Position numbers and translations under genes: made by a program. Source: Phialophora verrucosa (taxonomy: Eukaryota; Ascomycota; Eurotiomycetes; Chaetothyriales; Herpotrichiellaceae). From it: 64,000 bases of DNA. Position 1 is the first letter of the stretch; every line of letters starts with the position of its first letter. This document shows, piece after piece, positions 37,799-49,032 of the stretch. The stretch spans positions 930,001 through 994,000 of the forward strand of contig MSED01000007.1 of the NCBI GenBank assembly GCA_002099365.1, in the 5' to 3' direction. Under the pieces are notes generated by a model. That model was not told where the DNA came from. It saw only the letters and a list, made by a program, of their open reading frames with translations, and ran no database searches.

Positions 37799-38758
37799 AT
37801 GCATAACAACTACATGGCGGACTCGCTCTTCCTGGAACCCCCTCACTCGCACGACCCCAGCAATGTCTCGCACATAGCAGCCCTGCCGGCCGACATGCTC
37901 AGCCAACTCCCCGAGGCCGTGCAGAACGCACTATGGGCGCTTCAGGAATCCACGTCGATCGTCTACGCCTCGTATCTCCGCCTGCAAGCCCTGCTGGAGG
38001 AGCGGTTCGATCGACTGACTCCCCTACCCGGCATGCCCGGATCGTGTAAGGCTTTCCCCTCTCCAATTTAGTCCTTTCCGTCTTACAATCCTTCTATTTC
38101 CCTTCCCGGTTTCTTTTGCTGCTTTTCGGCATTCCCCGCAAAGCCCAAACTCAAATCCTCCCAGCCTGCACCGTGCTACAGGGCAGACTTCACGGTCTCA
38201 ACTCTAAAAACCTGTTCACTCTCTGCAGCGACTCACCATGACGTTTGACTGCCGAAGCGGATGCTAACTTGACTTTCGTGCCGCGTTGCAGACTCTGAGA
38301 CCTCTTTTTTCAACTACAGCAACGCCGTGTCCGCGGAGCGTGACTACCTGCTCCAGGACGCGCACCCGGACTGGAAACACAAAGCTCGGCTGGCGGGCCT
38401 TCTGTCCCCGACGTCCCCTTATGCCAACGTGCCCGTCACCTACCGTGGCAAAGCGATGACCGTGGCCGAGTGGATGCAGCAGCTCAGCGCGGCCGAAGCG
38501 CTGTGGATCCAATCCGCGCGCAACGCCGTCTTGCCGGACTTTGAGGGCACAGTGCAGGAGTATCAGACCCTGAGTGAGCTGGAGAGCGAAAGCGAGAGTG
38601 TGACACCCAGCGAGGCGTCCTTCTCAGAGGACGACAGCTGGGGTGCGAACGCGCCGGTGGGCGTGGTGCGGAAGCTGCCCGACGTGGTGAAACCCCAGGT
38701 TGGGCACGCGCACGAATTGGGCCCGGAGCGGATTGCACAGGCTTTGCAAGCGCTGTGA
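37799..38758 (+). CDS. Hypothetical protein, two exons
   Basis: Exons 37799-38045 and 38292-38758, with a 246-bp intron (GTAAGG...GTTGCAG, phase 1), give 237 residues. ATG 37799 lies 15 bases before a second in-frame ATG (MADSLF); either could be the start. The protein reads LPADMLSQLPEAVQNALWAL and EERFDRLTPLPGMP in exon 1, then ETSFFNYSNAVSAERDYLLQ, YRGKAMTVAEWMQQLSAAEA and an acidic Ser/Glu-rich C-terminus. It has no signal or membrane segment. The helical Ala/Leu/Gln-rich pattern and the matched frames across the intron support a real gene. I do not recognise the family and assign no function. The intron is clearly longer than is usual in this window. Confidence 0.72.
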
Positions 38759-41700
38759 GCCGTGTGGTAATTCATGTTGGGTTGGTTGGCGAGGTTGGCA
38801 AGAGTTTGTGGCAAGTGGAACTGGCGTGCGGATGGCTTCAAAACTTCGGGGTTGGGAGAATTCGGAGTGTGTGTCTGTGCGTGTCCAGCAAAGGTTGCAC
38901 AAGCGTCTGTGCAACTTCGGAGGAGGGGGAGGTGCCAGTGCGACTGAGCCACGGCATGCAGGTGTGGTCTGACGAATGTCCTGAGTGGCCCGACGGGTGA
39001 GCACGTTGAGAGGTGCTTGGATCTCCGTCTTGGAAGGTCTTGACGAGGTGCACGCCTGGCCTTTGCCACTGCACAATTTCTAGCATGTGTTACGAAAAGT
39101 TAGCAGATAGCGGTTATGGTCGAAACAAGACCTTGTATGACGAAATCGACCATTTTCAGGTGGTGTACATTGTACAAAGAAAATGGCATCAGTATGACGC
39201 TTTGGGGAATCGAGATCTATATCGAGATCAGGCCTTACAAGGAAGTCTCCGTACTAGTCCTGTGTACACAGCGGGCAGGCTGACTGGACGTTCAATATCC
39301 ACGGAAGCTGTCATCCGGCCGTCTTGTCGGATGATCAATGTATCTGCCTGCGATCGACAGGAGACGGAAGCCTTACTGGGTTGCCGCCGCCGTCAGCTTC
39401 CCGAGCGAACCAGTAGCTAGCGGCCAAATCCGACTCCATGTTGAGAAGGCACTGAAGGCCATCCGTCGATGGTGGGGCTGAAACTTGCATGCTATGGGTA
39501 CTCGTAGTGGCTGGTAGGTGACTTCACATCTCGGGCCTCCTCCCTCCCGCTTGCAGTACGAGGTAGAAATTCCATAATGCTATTTCTGTGTGACGGTAGC
39601 GGCGAAATGCATGAGTATCCAAGGCTGCATCAGGTCGGCAGTTGACTGCGCTTGCAGGAGGGCATCTTCTCAGCCAGTGGCACGTGTGTCGACGGCAAGA
39701 AACATGTGGGATTTTCTTGTCGCGAGCGGCACGTTCTGCTGTTTCACCGAGATGCATTCGACGCTCCCGGAGGTGTTCGGTCTGGACCATCTCATGCAAC
39801 TCACCTCTTACCCGACGTGTAGCCTTGGAACCCGGCCTTTCTGGGAAATCTGAGCTTCGTAAACGGAATGGTCTCGTATTCCAGCTTCAGGCGGGAGTTT
39901 CCATTGGGTAAGATCTGACCAGATGATGCCCGACCAGTCAAGTCAGTGGTCAAAGATGCCAGAACATTCCTCCACATGCTTCCTTCAGCCCGTTCAATAT
40001 TTGCTTCGGAAAATGTCCTGATACACAGCTAAGAAGCATGGTTCGATCCAGGTGCTGCAGACAGATGCAAGACTGATAACTTGAGGCATTTATGTTCAAG
40101 CGCGACAAGTGTCGAGATGCCACGACTTTCGTTCCACGGCATTGACCTAGGTGGGAGAGCCGATAAGCACCAATTATCTGCAAGACGCACGCATGGTTGC
40201 TCAAACCTCGAACGGATGCCGTTGTGGTCGAGTCTGGACCCGAAGAAAGGGATTCTGGCTTACCAAACACGGAACTGAAAATCTGGGGAAGACAATATCC
40301 CCCGATGTCCCGAGGTTGGCTGGTCAGACAGGCCTCCAGCTCTCATTTGACCTGCACAGGTGAACGCTGCACGCCGCGTACGCATATCTGCCCAAGCTAT
40401 CTGCCTGTTCATGCAGGGAAGATCTGGTTCTTTTGCCTGCATTTAGACCCGTCGCAACCACTTGAATCGCGTGCTCCGTTGAATTGAGCTGTTTTCTTTC
40501 CTCTGTACGCTCTACTAAATTGTGCTGGCCGAGGACAAGCGACTGTCAGGCGCGCGCTCCGCCCTGCTTCTGTTCGTTGAGCTCATCCCTTGACTGGGAC
40601 AGCTAGGGACGAACCTAACAAGGCGATGGGTCTGTGTTGATCCAAAACGATGATACAGCTCTCATGCCGTTTTCAGAAGAAATTTGTCGAGTAAGCTGAT
40701 GGGGAGCGTCCGATGAGATGCTCTCAGGCTGCTATCCACTCGACATTCTGAAGCAACCTGGCGGGAAGGACTCTCGGACCAATAATGCCCTCCACAATAG
40801 CGAGAGCCTGACAAGTCGTGTAGATCATGTAGATCGCTGAGTCAGCAGCAACGACCTCTGTAGAATCCTGGGCTCAAAGTGCCTCTTTACACGGGTGTAA
40901 GACGGTTCCTTTGCACATGCATTATCTGCGTGTGGTCGGCGGTGGCCAAAAATGGGTGATGTGAGGTGTGCTGGCGCTGTCACTGGGTTGGTTGCCTTTC
41001 AGCCTGTTGACTTCACTGTTACGTTTCGATTGCTAGGATCCTGCTCGTGCCGACAACATGTGTAACAGTGATGCTGATCGAGGCACTGATTCCAGGTGGA
41101 AAAACTCCATATTCGAGGCTGCAAGGAATATCTGACAAAACGACTAACGCAAGCAATACTGATGCGCGTAGTATCTTTGGGAAATTGATGGTGAATATTC
41201 TCTGTGCAGGTAGGATCCTGGGCGGCTGCCGCTCGGATGAATTCGGCGAGGATGTTGTCCAGTTTACCGCACAGGGTGGGCATTCCGGACGTTTCGGACG
41301 CTGAAATCGAGTATTATCTTCTCGGATGGCCTAGAAGTGATGTCTCTTGCCTGACTGAGGATTGAACCATGGTGTAGCAGCTATTGAGGACGATCGTAGG
41401 AGAAATCTGGGGGTTCCACCTCTCGCAGATAGGATTTCCCAATCTACAGAAGAGAAATGCTACCGCCATGACCACCAAGTAGCTTACCGCACGCCATTGA
41501 ATGGGCCTTGCAACGAGGTCCAGCATGAACTAGATCATCTAACGGCAGTAATGATCCTAGAAACAGTCAGTGAGGCGCTGTTGAATCCAGATGTTGTCAA
41601 CAGATTCTTGCCAGTCCGTCTAATTTGTGTCTGTCGTCGAAAAATTGCTGGGGCCGAACCAAGGATGGAAAATGTTCCCATTCGGAGAAGCAATGTAATT

Positions 41701-42594
41701 CTTTCACCCTCACTGCCAACGACTCTTAACCTTGAGCTTGGAAATGAAACGGCGCATATCTGCATGTATGGCATGTTCAATGGCCCTCTGGCCACGGCCA
41801 AAGTCCTGCATAGCTCACACTGAAACGCGTACAGACATGTGTTGACCAAACGCCAGTGAGGACGTGAACGCAGGCTGAGAGTATTGTTGGAAAACCTCTG
41901 CTACTTATCCCAGAAGAGATCTTTTGTACTGGCCCCGAAACAGGCATTTTAAGGCAGATGGCAAGCCAGCTGCAGGGAACGACAGTCACCGGACGAGGAA
42001 CTTCAAGGTTGAGCACCCTCTGATTGCCACGCCGAGAGACCCATATCTACACACAAGCGATCTCTCTGGTTGTATCTGGGATTGGGCGGTAGCGACAAAC
42101 ATGTTTCAACGTCCATTTTGATACCTCGGAGGAGCGATAGGGAGACGGAGGCAGCAGCGGTTGGGGTTCGACATGGCAGGACCATGCTAAGCGGTAGAGA
42201 TACACCTTGGCTTGAGGCAAGAACACCGTGAGGTTTGTCTGAAGAGCTCGACAGGTGCGCTGCGACAATGGCATGTGAGAAGAAGCAGAAGGCGGTCAAA
42301 CTGGCCTCGAACATAAAATTAACATATGTGGTTCTGCTTTGAGTTTCCGAGGGGTGGATTTGTCCTGCATTAGTGCTGCAAATGAGGCCTTGGGCCAGCC
42401 TAATGTGCGGCGGGTTGGTGCCTGGAGTGCCTGTGCGTTGCCTGTTTCCGAAAAGCCCAACCGCCATCCAGGCACCACCACATTAATTGTCCCAGACTAA
42501 ACATCCTGCTTTCATCACGGCCCCTCGTGACAAGCCATACATCCTTTGCTTGTACTAGTACGGGGTACTTCGATCTTGCTCAATACAGTGCTCA
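38759..42594. other. Long region without a recognised gene
   Basis: About 3.8 kb. The plus strand has only short frames. On the minus strand a chain of medium frames (42467-42003, 42016-41777, 41849-41535, 41526-41314, 41283-40999, 40270-39950) shows stretches such as YVNFMFEASLTAFCFFSHAI and LCGKLDNILAEFIRAAAAQD. I could not join them into one protein, and no domain signature, such as a Zn2Cys6 cluster, was found. They may be a decayed gene, a fast-evolving multi-exon gene or chance. No transposon signature or long repeat was seen. Confidence 0.45.
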
Positions 42595-42656
42595 TGGCAG
42601 GCAAGTCTTCTGCTTATTTCAGGTCGTGAAAACTCCTCATTGACATGTGTACACAG

Positions 42657-43612
42657 GCCGACCGCAGCGAACATTCAAGCTGCGCTATATCGCAGCCGTC
42701 CTGTCCGCGTTAGCTGCCATCTTCTTCGGTAATCTTTTCCTTCTAGGCCAAGCCTTTGATTCCTTGCTTACCCTTGTTGCCTGCAGCTGTGATTGCGAAC
42801 GATGGTGCTCAGAATCCTTCAGTTCAGGAATACTATACCAGCCTGGAGTCTCGGATAGGATATTGGTTGCTGCTCGGCAACGCACGGCACTGTGGACTGT
42901 ACCCCAAGGGCACGATATGGCCGTTCCCGGTCAGCGGGGCACAACGGGCCATGGAAGACCAGATATACAGCCGACTGGGCCTGGGACCAGGCTCTCGTGT
43001 GCTAGATGCCGGCGCCGGATCTGGATATGTCGCTATGCATATGGCGGAAAAGGGTTTGCACGTCCAAGCAATGACATCACGCCTCTGCACCTTGCGGACG
43101 CCAGACGCAATGTCAAAGCACGAGGACTGGAAGACAAAGTATCGGTTGCTCTAGCCGATTATCATGACCTTTCGAGTTTCACGAATGGCTCCTTCGATGG
43201 AATCTACACCATGGAGACTTTTGTCCATGCTGATGACCCGGTGAAGGTGCTACGCAACTTCTACCGCCTTCTTCGCCCAGGTGGCGTGCTCGTTCACAAT
43301 GAGGCGGACTTTAACCGCAACTCGCCCATCTTGCAAGATGTTCTGCGCCTTTCACACTGTCAAAACACACTCGAAGAAGGAGCATTGACCCAAATGCTTC
43401 GGGAGGTCGGTTTCATCAACGTCGAGGTCGATGACTTGACCGACGAGGTGCTTCCACTATGGCGTTTGTTCGGTGTCATCGGCTACATTCCCTATCGCAT
43501 TCTCCAATTATTCGGCCTTCAGACACGCTTCACAAATCTGATGGCCGGTGTCGAGTCCTACCTGCACTGGGGTGAGGGAAGGTACATCTCCGTCAGGGCT
43601 TTGAAGCCTTGA
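42657..43612 (+). CDS. SAM-dependent methyltransferase (Erg6/SMT-like), membrane-anchored, apparently frameshifted
   Basis: An exon from about 42657 encodes a basic and hydrophobic start (FKLRYIAAVLSALAAIFF, a likely membrane anchor). It splices over 42729-42786 (58 bp, GTAATC...CTGCAG) to VIANDGAQNPSVQEYYTSLE and GYWLLLGNARHCGLYPKG. The SAM motif I is GSRVLDAGAGSGYVAMHMAE. Just after LHVQA (codon at 43068-43070) the frame breaks: the expected acidic motif DITPLHLADARRNVKARG lies in the next frame from 43073, so one base is missing. No intron fits there. Downstream, FDGIYTMETFVHADDPVKVL and YRLLRPGGVLVHNE complete the fold. No start codon could be joined in frame to the first exon: the ATG at 42594 gives the wrong phase. 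Either the gene is a recent pseudogene or the sequence has an error. The substrate is unknown; sterol-like lipids are possible. Confidence 0.65.
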
Positions 43613-44553
43613 ATTGCACGGCCATGGTGGCAAATCTTCACTTGGCCCTCCAAATATCCGTGGTAGGATACTCTCATCCTTATGGCTTACATCCACACAG
43701 CATGCAGAAGATCAGTGTCTCCGTCAGGACTACTAAAAATACCCTGGTTCTTTTGTAGGTTTATACACTCGCAAACACATTTCTACCATCCGTGTCAAGG
43801 GACGCTGGAACTGCATGCCAGCCAAGCCAATACGGACACAGGATGATTACTCACAAGAAAAGAAGACAATGCCTAGTGAAAGGATACCAACATCTCGGGC
43901 TCAGGAAAGGAGTGTCGGACCTTTTGACGAAGCATAAGAACCTTAAGACTTCGATTATGGAATCAGACCGCCGAGGACCACAGCCTCGTCGGTCTCGCGT
44001 CGGACCCAAAGAAGAATTCAAATGCAAGATCCTACATCAACTTTCCCCACAAATCCTTGCATTGCCTTTATTTTTCGACACATAGGTGAAGTTGGCGGCA
44101 AGCCACCGGACAAGACTGATTAACAATCAACGAATCTGTTTGGCTATTTCGAGTTGTCCGCACTATCTTTTAGGCCTAGAAATCTTTCGAGAAGGATGGA
44201 CTTGGAATGTATGTCATCGACAAAGTCCTGTTCTGCTCCGCTCTCTTCCACACAAGGCAGCAGGAGATGAACGTTTCGCGGGACTGGGGCCGGGAGCTAG
44301 TTCATGATCAGGACGACATTGGATGATTTCATTCCAAATGCGATATCGACAGTCCGGCTAAGAGGCTGGACACTAAACCAACGTAGCCCGTGGCTGTGGC
44401 AGTGAACGCTCCGGAGCGGCAGCATGTTGCATTTCTCGCATTTTGGATGGAGTGCCAAACAGTGGTCATGGGTATAAAAGGCAAGGGACGTTGATGAGCG
44501 TCTGACTACAATTATACAGCCGGCCCGGCAAACCGTTGTGTCAATCCAACAAA
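43613..44553. other. Intergenic, promoter of the catalase-like gene
   Basis: The frame at 43792-44085 has no recognisable content. The distal part carries a TATA box directly upstream of the catalase-like gene. Confidence 0.5.
44473..44479 (+). promoter_or_regulatory. TATA box of the catalase-like gene
   Basis: TATAAAA in GGGTATAAAAGGCAAGG, 81 bases upstream of the start codon at 44554, a normal spacing for a fungal gene with a short leader. A strong TATA box suits inducible expression. Confidence 0.7.
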
Positions 44554-46861
44554 ATGACTTTTTTACGCTTCGCCTGTGCCTTGACCCTCGCAGCCTCCGT
44601 CGTTGCTCAAGATGTCACCAGCATCAAGGTATGGATCACGCGCCGGTTGAAAAGTTCCTCGCTGAAGCTCTGCAAAGTTGCAACAACTCCAAGATGCGGT
44701 CGTGGACACGAATGGCCAAGTAGAGACCGCAGATAATGGTGCCCCAGCTAATACCTCGAACTCCCTTCGCGACGGCCCACGCGGGTACAATCTTCTCGAG
44801 GACACTACAGTGCGCAAGAAGCTGCTGCACTTTGACCGCGAGCGTGCTCCGGAGAGAGTTGTCCATGCTCTAGGCCATGGCGCCTATGGACAATTCGAGT
44901 CCTTTGGAGACTGGAGCAATATCACTTCCGCATGTTGGCTTCAATCTGGTGCAGTCAGTGAGGTCTTCGCGAGATTCTCTGTCGTCGTTGCCAGCACTGG
45001 TGGCAGTGAGGTCGGGAGAGACACACATGGGTTTGCGACGAAGATCTACAGCAAATGTGGCAACCAGGATCTGGTCGGCAACCATGTACCTTCTTTCTTC
45101 ATAAATGATGGCGCAGACTGTGAGTGTCCCTTCTTGCGAGAAACCATTCCCTAGTTGACGGAGGCGTGAATGCTGTCCTATCACACGGGTCATAGACTGA
45201 CCAGAGCCGCAGTCCCGGACCTCATTCATTCGGTCAAGTATGAGGCAGACAAAGGCTTCCCGACTGGCGGGTCCGCTCACACGACTGCATATGATTTCTT
45301 TACCCAGCATCCAGAGGGTGCCTTTCAACTCATGAATGTGTTGTCTGACTTGGGAATACCTCGCGATGTCCGGCATATTAGCGGCAACGGTGTCCACACA
45401 TATCGCTTTATCAATGCTCAAGGCCAATCGCAACTGTTCAAGTGGTATTGGTTGCCACAGCTCGGTCATCGAGCACTCGTCTACGATGAAGCGACCAAGA
45501 TCGCAGGAAAGAACAACAACTTCCAGCGGGTGGACTTATACAACAACATCGAAGCAGGGAATTTCCCGCAGTGGGACTTTGCAGTGCAGCTCTTCCCCGA
45601 TGATGGCACGTACATGTACAAGGGCATTGACCTGCTCATTCCCACACAGATTGTGCCTTTCGAAGTCAACCCGCCAATCCGACTGGGCAGGATGACCTTG
45701 AATCGAAACCCAACCAACTTCTTCGCCGAGCCCGAGTCCATCTCTTTTGCACCTTCCAACGTCGTGGCTGGCGTTTCGTTTGTGCCTGACCCTCTCCTGC
45801 AATGGCGGCTGATGTCTTACGATGACACGGCGACACACAGGCACGGATCGCCAAACGGCTACCTTCTGCCCATCAACAGGGCAATTGCACCGGTGAACAA
45901 CAATTACCGTGACGGGTACATGCAACCACTGATCTTCACAGGCGATTCGACATCCTCTCCCAATGGCGTTGGCGGCGTTGTCGGCTCCAGTGCGAACGCA
46001 ACCGTCACTTTCACGGGCACCTCAGTCACATCCGTTGGTAACGGGCCTATCGGTCGCTTCGCGGCAGTGTATGACTGGTTCGGTCAGGCGCAAAATTTCT
46101 GGGGGACGCTCGATGTTTTTGCTCAGCAACACACCGTTGATGCCTATCGCTTTGAGCTAGGCAATGTTGCCAATGCCTCTGTTGTCCAGGTATACATTGA
46201 CAACATCCTCAACAATATCGACAATTGCCTCGCTCGTCGTGTCGCCTTTGGGCTGGGTGCCGACCTGCCAGCCATTGGATCTGGTCCGCGAACCAACCTC
46301 ACAACCGGATCCGCGCCGTTCCCGAGCTTGTACCCGCTGACAGCGGCGCTGGAGCCGAACAAGAGCCTTGTCGGTCTCAATGTTGCGATCCTCGCCAATG
46401 ATACACTCTTCAGCGCGTCCGACATGAATGCAATGCTCCCACTTCTGAACGCGCAAAAGATCACATTGACCGTCGTGGCACCTCGTTTCGGTGAGCTGGC
46501 GACTGGGCTCAATGCCACTGCATCGTATATCACCACGTCCAGCATCTTCTACGATGCAATCTTCATCGGTTCCATCTCCGCGAACAGTTCAGCCAACGGC
46601 GGTCTCGGCCTTGACCTTGACCTGGACGCGAAGAACTTTGTCACGGAGGCTTATAGTCATGGCAAGGCGATCGGTGCGCTGGGAAGCAGTGGGGCTTCAG
46701 TCTTGCGCGGTCTGGGACTGGATTTTACTCCTACGTTAGGACTGTACTCGGGCGATGCTGGACAGGTTACCAGGAGTGTGCTTGATGCATTGCGTGGGCC
46801 GGTCAGGTTCCCTCAGCGGTTCCCGACGGACGATGTGGTTTCCATTTGCGGAAGGCGATAG
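44554..46861 (+). CDS. Secreted large-subunit catalase-like protein with altered signature motifs
   Basis: Exons 44554-44628, 44678-45119 and 45213-46861, with introns of 49 and 93 bp, give 721 residues. A signal peptide (LRFACALTLAASVVAQD) leads in. The catalase core runs from RGYNLLEDTTVRKKLLHFDR to about residue 480; a flavodoxin-like C-terminal domain (LVGLNVAILANDTLFSA ... DFTPTLGLYSGDAGQV) follows, so this is the clade-2 architecture. The distal His and the Asn are kept (PERVVHALGHGAYG; GNQDLVGNHVPSFF), but the Arg or Lys after HA is Leu and the next Ala is His. The proximal heme motif reads RLMSYDDTATHR: Arg and ligand Tyr are kept, Phe and Gln are lost. It may be a slow catalase, a peroxidase-like enzyme or another heme protein. 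Extracellular location is expected. Confidence 0.88.
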
Positions 46862-47373
46862 ATGTTCTGGACTGTTTATCACACGGCTCTCCTTAGCTGT
46901 CGGATCATCAATTGTAATGAAACAGGCGTTCGGCGTCAACACTCTTGTGCCAGTCAATTTCGCCAATCAAATCGACGCGATAACGAAGCCTTATCCTTCA
47001 ATAGCCGCTCATGGAATTTTCAACACCCGTGTGATCATCGTTGCTCTGGCTGCATCTGCGCGGAGAAAGACTCGACATTATCCTATCTTGTGGTTTCGTA
47101 TCGACCCTGTCAAACGGCAAGCAAATCATGTGTCTTGCCATTGGACAGATAGCCACGAGCTGGCTCAAGATGGCTGCTTTCTCTTGTGGCTGCACGTCAG
47201 AGCCGCATGTTGGCAGCACACTGCGAGCTCAGTCAAGTCGAAGGGTTTGGCACATCAACTCAGTACCTGACTGACTATATCGTGGGTACTACCCGGTCCA
47301 GCTCGCCCGTGAATCTCGCAACATCTAGTAACCTAAACTGCTCGAACCTCGTTTCCCTTTCTCTGCTTCTTCC
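46862..47373. other. Intergenic, no gene seen
   Basis: The plus-strand frames at 46862-47274 have no family resemblance. The region joins the 3' end of the catalase-like gene to the promoter of the SDR-like gene on the same strand. Confidence 0.5.
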
Positions 47374-48369
47374 ATGATGCCTGATTCGATGACTCTACAA
47401 GAAGAGTCAGACCATTTTTCGCCCTACCGAGCAGATGGAAAGCTCTACGGCTTCGTCTGTGTGGTTACAGGCGTAAACATGCCTGTTGGACGTGCAATTG
47501 TGACCGAGTTAGCCGGTATGTGACCTTCCCCTCCAAAATTCATTCCTCAGCTGCTCGGCGGACTAATGAGTTCTGCTTGTCAAGCCCACGGTGCGGCCTG
47601 CATCTATGCTTGCACAGCCAACGAACAAGCTTCGGGCCTTCCTTCTATTCTCTCAAAGCAGTATCCCAACACCAAGATAATCGATTACCCCTACAGCATC
47701 TCCTCTGAACAAGACACCCTGGCCCTCATCGACGAAGCCCTCAACACCTATGGCCGCCTTGACGTCTGGGTATGCTCCTCCGGCCTCTTGGGTCCTCCCT
47801 CCATCGACGCAACCACACCCGCCGATCTCCAGAGGTGCTTTGAGGCGAACAGTCTGGCACCGTTCTTCGCGCTGAAATACGCACCGCATGCGATGCAGAA
47901 GACTTCCCCAAAAGGAACGTATCTCAATGCCGCGCCGAAGGATCAGCGGTACGGGAGCATCATTGTCGTATCCAGCACTGCGAGCACTTATGGGGGTTGC
48001 TGGGGTCCCTGTTTCACGATGTCTAGTCACGCCGCCCTGGGTGTTGTGCGCTCCGGCGTCGCCGTCCTCAAGGGCACAGGCGTACGGATTAACGCCATCT
48101 CCCCGGGGCAAATCGATGTGGGCGTTTCTCTGAACGGGTTCGATAACAAGAGCAATCTCATGAGTTACAACACGCAATTGCCTCCCGCAGCGCTGCAGAG
48201 CCCGCAGATGCAGAAGCAGAATATCGGACTAGAGCGGGCCGGCTTGCCGGCAGAAGTTGGACGTGTTGCGGGATTCCTTGCCAGCGGATTCAGCTCATAT
48301 ATCACCGGAGCCAATATGGTTGTGGATGGCGGCGCGAGTGTCATGAGTCCTTTGATGGTGCCGATCTGA
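47374..48369 (+). CDS. SDR-fold protein lacking the catalytic Tyr and Lys
   Basis: Exons 47374-47515 and 47585-48369, joined over a 69-bp intron (GTATGT...GTCAAG, phase 1), give 308 residues (a second ATG follows directly at 47377). Exon 1 supplies the nucleotide-binding strand FVCVVTGVNMPVGRAIVTEL; an intronless reading from 47566 lacks it. Further SDR motifs are VWVCSSGLLGPPS in the place of NNAG, the catalytic Ser in IIVVSSTASTYGG, INAISPGQIDVGV and the C-terminal ITGANMVVDGGASVM. The active-site YxxxK, however, is FTMSS: Phe replaces Tyr and Ser replaces Lys. Normal reduction by the SDR mechanism is not expected; a binding, scaffold or altered-chemistry role is possible. The gene follows the catalase-like gene on the same strand. 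Confidence 0.85.
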
Positions 48370-49032
48370 GGAATGAGGCAAGTAGAATCAGGATGGATAA
48401 AGGAGGACCCATCATATTCGACTGGGGGAGATTTCAAGATCAACGCGTTTTCTAATTCTTTGGTCTTCCTGGACCCTGGAGCTATTCCTCGTCTGTAGGG
48501 AGTAACTATCTAACAGTACCTTCATAACAATAACAGTCGGTCCTGCTAGCGAAAAAAGACTCCCCTTTGACTCTCACTCTGGGCACCGTATGATGATGAA
48601 AAAGCCATAGAGACAGACAGTTCATGATAAGGAATTAGTGCCGATTGTGCTTTCAAGACCTCCTTGAACGCGTAAATGGTTTTGCTTTTCGTTGCAGTAG
48701 ACGAAATTTTGGGACGGAGTAGGCAAAAGAAACTGATCGGTCGAATAGGTGTGGATGGTGCGACCCAGCCTCTTGTCCTATTTTCATAAACAAGAACCCT
48801 CATTCTTCTCACCAGGCTCCAACACCCTCTGAGACCATTCGGAGTACATAAAAGAAAGATTAACAAAGTCGAGTGAGTGTTGAAGTGCGGAAAACTAGGC
48901 TGCTCGGAAGACCTTCTGTTTGCGCTCTGAATCCTGATTCGTTCCCTGAACTTTTTCGAGCATTGAGCATCGAGAGCAGCGAACACTTCCACTCCTGCAG
49001 GGCTTGTGAATCAGTCGTCAAGCGGTCGCAAC
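48370..49032. other. Intergenic, no gene seen
   Basis: Minus-strand frames at 48546-48992 show no recognisable content. The mL46 leader lies at its right end. Confidence 0.5.

Noticed and set aside
41340..41380. GGTTCAATCC-like box (minus strand) as part of a tRNA
   Set aside because: The T-loop is one base short and no cloverleaf or A box is found next to it.
43029..43068. Short intron to repair the methyltransferase frame
   Set aside because: At 40 bp it would remove conserved residues of the SAM-binding fold (YVAMHMAEKGL), so a frameshift is the better reading.
48546..48992. Minus-strand frame of 148 residues upstream of mL46
   Set aside because: No recognisable content or exon partners.
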